From assembly GCF_002975405.1 (NCBI RefSeq), contig NZ_PCPS01000011.1, forward strand, positions 1 through 38,431: a DNA stretch of 38,431 nt, in the 5' to 3' direction. A model generated the notes under the pieces. It did not search any database and was not told the origin of the DNA. It saw only the letters and a program-made list of their open reading frames with translations. This stretch comes from Arthrobacter sp. MYb229 (lineage in GTDB: Bacteria > Actinomycetota > Actinomycetes > Actinomycetales > Micrococcaceae). A program made the translations under genes and the position numbers. Shown piece after piece: positions 36,403 through 38,431 of the stretch (positions are counted from its first letter, which is position 1; every line of letters begins with the position of its first letter).

Positions 36403-37530
36403 ATGACTGAGACAAGCACCGATATCAAGCACACCGCGCTGCACGGCAAGCATGCCGAGCTTGGCGCTTCGTTCACCGACTTCGGCGGCTGGGATATGCC
36501 GCTGAAGTATGGTTCGGAACTTGCCGAGCACAAGGCCGTGCGTTCCACCGCGGGCCTGTTCGACCTGTCCCACATGGGCGAGGTATGGCTCACCGGTCCC
36601 CAGGCCGGCGAGGCGTTGAACACCGCGCTGGCCGGCAACCTGTCCATCATGAAGGTCGGCAAGGCGAAGTACTCGCTGATCCTCAACGAAGCGGGCAAGA
36701 TCCTTGACGACTTGATCGTCTACCGCCTCGGCGAAGAGCGCTTCCTGGTCGTGCCAAACGCCGGCAACGCGCCGGTTGTGGCGGCCGCACTGGCCGAGCG
36801 CGCAGCAGGTTTCGACGTCGTGGTGGATGACGCCTCGGCACGCACCTCGCTGATCGCCGTACAGGGCCCGAACGCCGAGGCGATCGTGGCATCGCTGGCG
36901 GCCGATGAGCAGACCGCAGCCGCGGTGCAGGAACTGAAGTACTACGCGGCCATCGAAGTGGTTCTCGGCGGAATCGACGTGCTGCTGGCCCGCACCGGGT
37001 ACACCGGCGAAGACGGCTTCGAGCTGATCATCGCCAACGAAGACGCCGCCGCCATCTGGGACAAGACCGTCGCAGCCGGCACCGGCCACGAACTGGTCCC
37101 TTGCGGGCTGGCTTCGCGTGACTCCCTGCGTCTGGAAGCCGGCATGCCGCTCTACGGCAACGAGCTTTCCGTCGAGCGCACCCCCTTTGACGCCGGCTTC
37201 GCACCGGTGGTGTCCTTCAAGAAGACCGAGAACTTTGTCGGTCGCGAAGCGCTGGAGGCACTGCGCGGACAGACACCGCCACGCAAGCTGGTGGGCCTGA
37301 AAGGTCTGGGCAAGCGCGCCGGCCGAGGCGGGTACGCCATCGTCAAGGATGGGGCGACCATAGGTGAGATCACCTCCGGCCAGCCATCGCCGACCTTGGG
37401 CTACCCGGTAGCACTAGGCTACGTGGATGTTGCATTTAGTGAAGTGGGAACCGAGCTAGATGTCGACCTTCGTGGCAAGACATTGCCATTTGTGGTCGTA
37501 GAACTGCCGTTCTACACCCGAGCAAAGTAA
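36403..37530 (+). CDS. gcvT: Aminomethyltransferase, glycine cleavage T protein
   Basis: A 375-residue T protein that moves the methylene group from aminomethyl-GcvH to tetrahydrofolate, releasing ammonia. Typical segments are LGASFTDFGGWDMPLKYGS near the start, GKILDDLIVYR with the catalytic Asp region, and the folate-binding RTGYTGEDGFEL. It starts 9 bases after gcvP and is followed by gcvH after 60 bases. That gap holds a small 6-bp hairpin (37545-37563) and a good ribosome binding site for gcvH. Confidence 0.95.
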   Translation: MTETSTDIKHTALHGKHAELGASFTDFGGWDMPLKYGSELAEHKAVRSTAGLFDLSHMGEVWLTGPQAGEALNTALAGNLSIMKVGKAKYSLILNEAGKILDDLIVYRLGEERFLVVPNAGNAPVVAAALAERAAGFDVVVDDASARTSLIAVQGPNAEAIVASLAADEQTAAAVQELKYYAAIEVVLGGIDVLLARTGYTGEDGFELIIANEDAAAIWDKTVAAGTGHELVPCGLASRDSLRLEAGMPLYGNELSVERTPFDAGFAPVVSFKKTENFVGREALEALRGQTPPRKLVGLKGLGKRAGRGGYAIVKDGATIGEITSGQPSPTLGYPVALGYVDVAFSEVGTELDVDLRGKTLPFVVVELPFYTRAK

Positions 37531-37590
37531 CGTTTAACCTAAGCGGGCGTTCGTAAGACGCCCACCATTTCCCTTGGGAGAGGAATTATC

Positions 37591-37971
37591 GTGAGTAAAG
37601 TTCTTTCATCGTTGCGCTACTCGGCCGAGCACGAGTGGATCGATGCAGCATCGCCAGCCAAGATCGGTATCACACAGATCGCCGCCGACGCTCTGGGCGA
37701 TGTGGTCTACGTTGACCTGCCAGAAGTTGGCGACACCGTCACCGCGGGCGAGACCTGTGGCGAAGTCGAGTCCACGAAGTCGGTTTCCGACCTGTACTCG
37801 CCAGTGACCGGCACCATCGTCGAGATCAACCAGGAAGCTGCAGACAATCCTGCAATCCTGAACGAAGATCCATACGGCAACGGCTGGCTGTTCACCGTTG
37901 AAGTTGAGTCCGAAGGTCCGCTGCTTTCGGCAGCAGACTACGCCAGCGCGAACGGTGGAAACGTCGAGTAA
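37591..37971 (+). CDS. gcvH: Glycine cleavage system H protein
   Basis: A 126-residue lipoyl carrier protein. The lipoylated Lys63 is in VESTKSVSD, and the flanking [11 protein letters not shown] and [18 protein letters not shown] are classic H-protein segments. It shuttles the aminomethyl group between GcvP and GcvT and is reoxidised by lipoamide dehydrogenase, which is not encoded here. The start is GTG with GGGAGAGGA upstream. Its stop overlaps the glyA start by one base (TAATG). Confidence 0.95.
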   Translation: MSKVLSSLRYSAEHEWIDAASPAKIGITQIAADALGDVVYVDLPEVGDTVTAGETCGEVESTKSVSDLYSPVTGTIVEINQEAADNPAILNEDPYGNGWLFTVEVESEGPLLSAADYASANGGNVE

Positions 37972-38431
37972 TGAGCAACAAGACTTTTGAATCCCTAGCC
38001 CCTGCATCATTGACTCAGTCCCTGGCGCAGCTCGATCCTGAGGTTGCCCAGCGGATCGATGCCGAGCTCGCTCGTCAGCAGCGTGGTCTGGAGATGATCG
38101 CTTCGGAGAACCATACCGCGCAGGCTGTGATGCAGGCGCAGGGTTCGGTGCTGACCAACAAGTACGCCGAAGGCTACCCGGGCCGCCGTTATTACGGTGG
38201 TTGCGAAGAGGTTGACGTTATCGAGACGTTGGCGATTGAGCGTTTGAAGGCTCTGTTCGGTGCGGAGTATGCCAATGTGCAGCCGCATTCCGGTGCGCAG
38301 GCCAATGCGTCGGTGTTCCACGCGCTGGTGCGCCCGGGCGATACGGTCATGGGTCTGAACTTGGCTCATGGTGGTCACCTGACCCACGGGATGAAGATCA
38401 ACTTCTCGGGTCGTCTCTTTAACATCGTTCC
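37971..38431 (+). CDS. glyA: Serine hydroxymethyltransferase, 5' part
   Basis: The first 153 or so codons of glyA, cut by the window edge. It starts with [14 protein letters not shown], then [38 protein letters not shown] and [11 protein letters not shown], all SHMT signatures. The enzyme interconverts serine and glycine with tetrahydrofolate, using the 5,10-methylene-THF that the glycine cleavage system makes. The PLP lysine lies beyond the window. Translation is coupled to gcvH by the TAATG overlap, so the riboswitch should also govern it. Confidence 0.95.
   Translation, partial: MSNKTFESLAPASLTQSLAQLDPEVAQRIDAELARQQRGLEMIASENHTAQAVMQAQGSVLTNKYAEGYPGRRYYGGCEEVDVIETLAIERLKALFGAEYANVQPHSGAQANASVFHALVRPGDTVMGLNLAHGGHLTHGMKINFSGRLFNIV

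Noticed and set aside
37531-37563. An iron-box-like TTTAACCTAA and a 6-bp hairpin before gcvH
   Set aside because: Only half of an iron box is present, and the hairpin is short with no T-run, so neither a regulatory site nor a terminator can be supported.

Overview
The window looks like chromosome of a high-GC Gram-positive (actinobacterium). A Micrococcaceae member such as Glutamicibacter or a related Arthrobacter-type genus is likely. The reasons are GC-rich codon use, a DtxR/IdeR-type iron box, CXXC thioredoxin-like and ECM4-type redox proteins, LolD/FtsX-type export genes, and a glycine-cleavage operon ordered gcvP-gcvT-gcvH-glyA behind a tandem glycine riboswitch. The genus is inference; no rRNA or tRNA gene is visible. 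Nothing looks like a phage, plasmid, insertion sequence or CRISPR array, and most genes are accessory metabolism, transport and stress functions.

Layout. 1-5 kb: a succinate-semialdehyde-type aldehyde dehydrogenase and an aldo/keto reductase (both minus), each followed by a strong hairpin terminator; then a secreted GH79/heparanase-like lipoprotein (plus) and a 47-residue FPASDPPS small protein (minus). 5-10.6 kb: an alpha/beta hydrolase overlapping the helicase gene hrpB, then an acyl-CoA dehydrogenase with its TetR-type regulator. 10.7-11.5 kb: a small DoxX-like membrane protein and a 79-residue protein built of 11-residue repeats. 11.6-17 kb: a DHA2 drug exporter, a PhzF-like isomerase with a striking hairpin over its start, a secreted AMIN-like protein, an MscS channel, a stand-alone YqaJ-type nuclease and a thioredoxin-like protein. 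17.1-19.2 kb: an ATPase/permease pair of the LolD/FtsX type.

19.3-25.2 kb is a siderophore uptake locus: iron box, binding lipoprotein, two FecCD permeases, and a 632-residue protein that fuses the importer ATPase to a siderophore-interacting (ferric-siderophore reductase) domain. Import and reductive iron release would therefore be joined in one polypeptide. A metallo-beta-lactamase-fold gene lies on the opposite strand inside this locus with almost no spacer on either side, so the arrangement resembles a noncontiguous operon.

25.3-30.1 kb: a MarR regulator divergent from a multidrug-type ABC exporter; a second MarR regulator divergent from an NAD(P)H-dependent FMN reductase, with overlapping face-to-face promoters; and an ECM4-type thiol-dependent hydroquinone reductase. 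Together the last three suggest a quinone or electrophile detoxification cluster. 30.3-33.2 kb: RNase HI fused to an NTF2-like domain, a beta-lactamase-family serine hydrolase and an SGNH hydrolase. 33.2 kb to the end: the glycine riboswitch followed by gcvP, gcvT, gcvH and the start of glyA, which is cut by the window edge.
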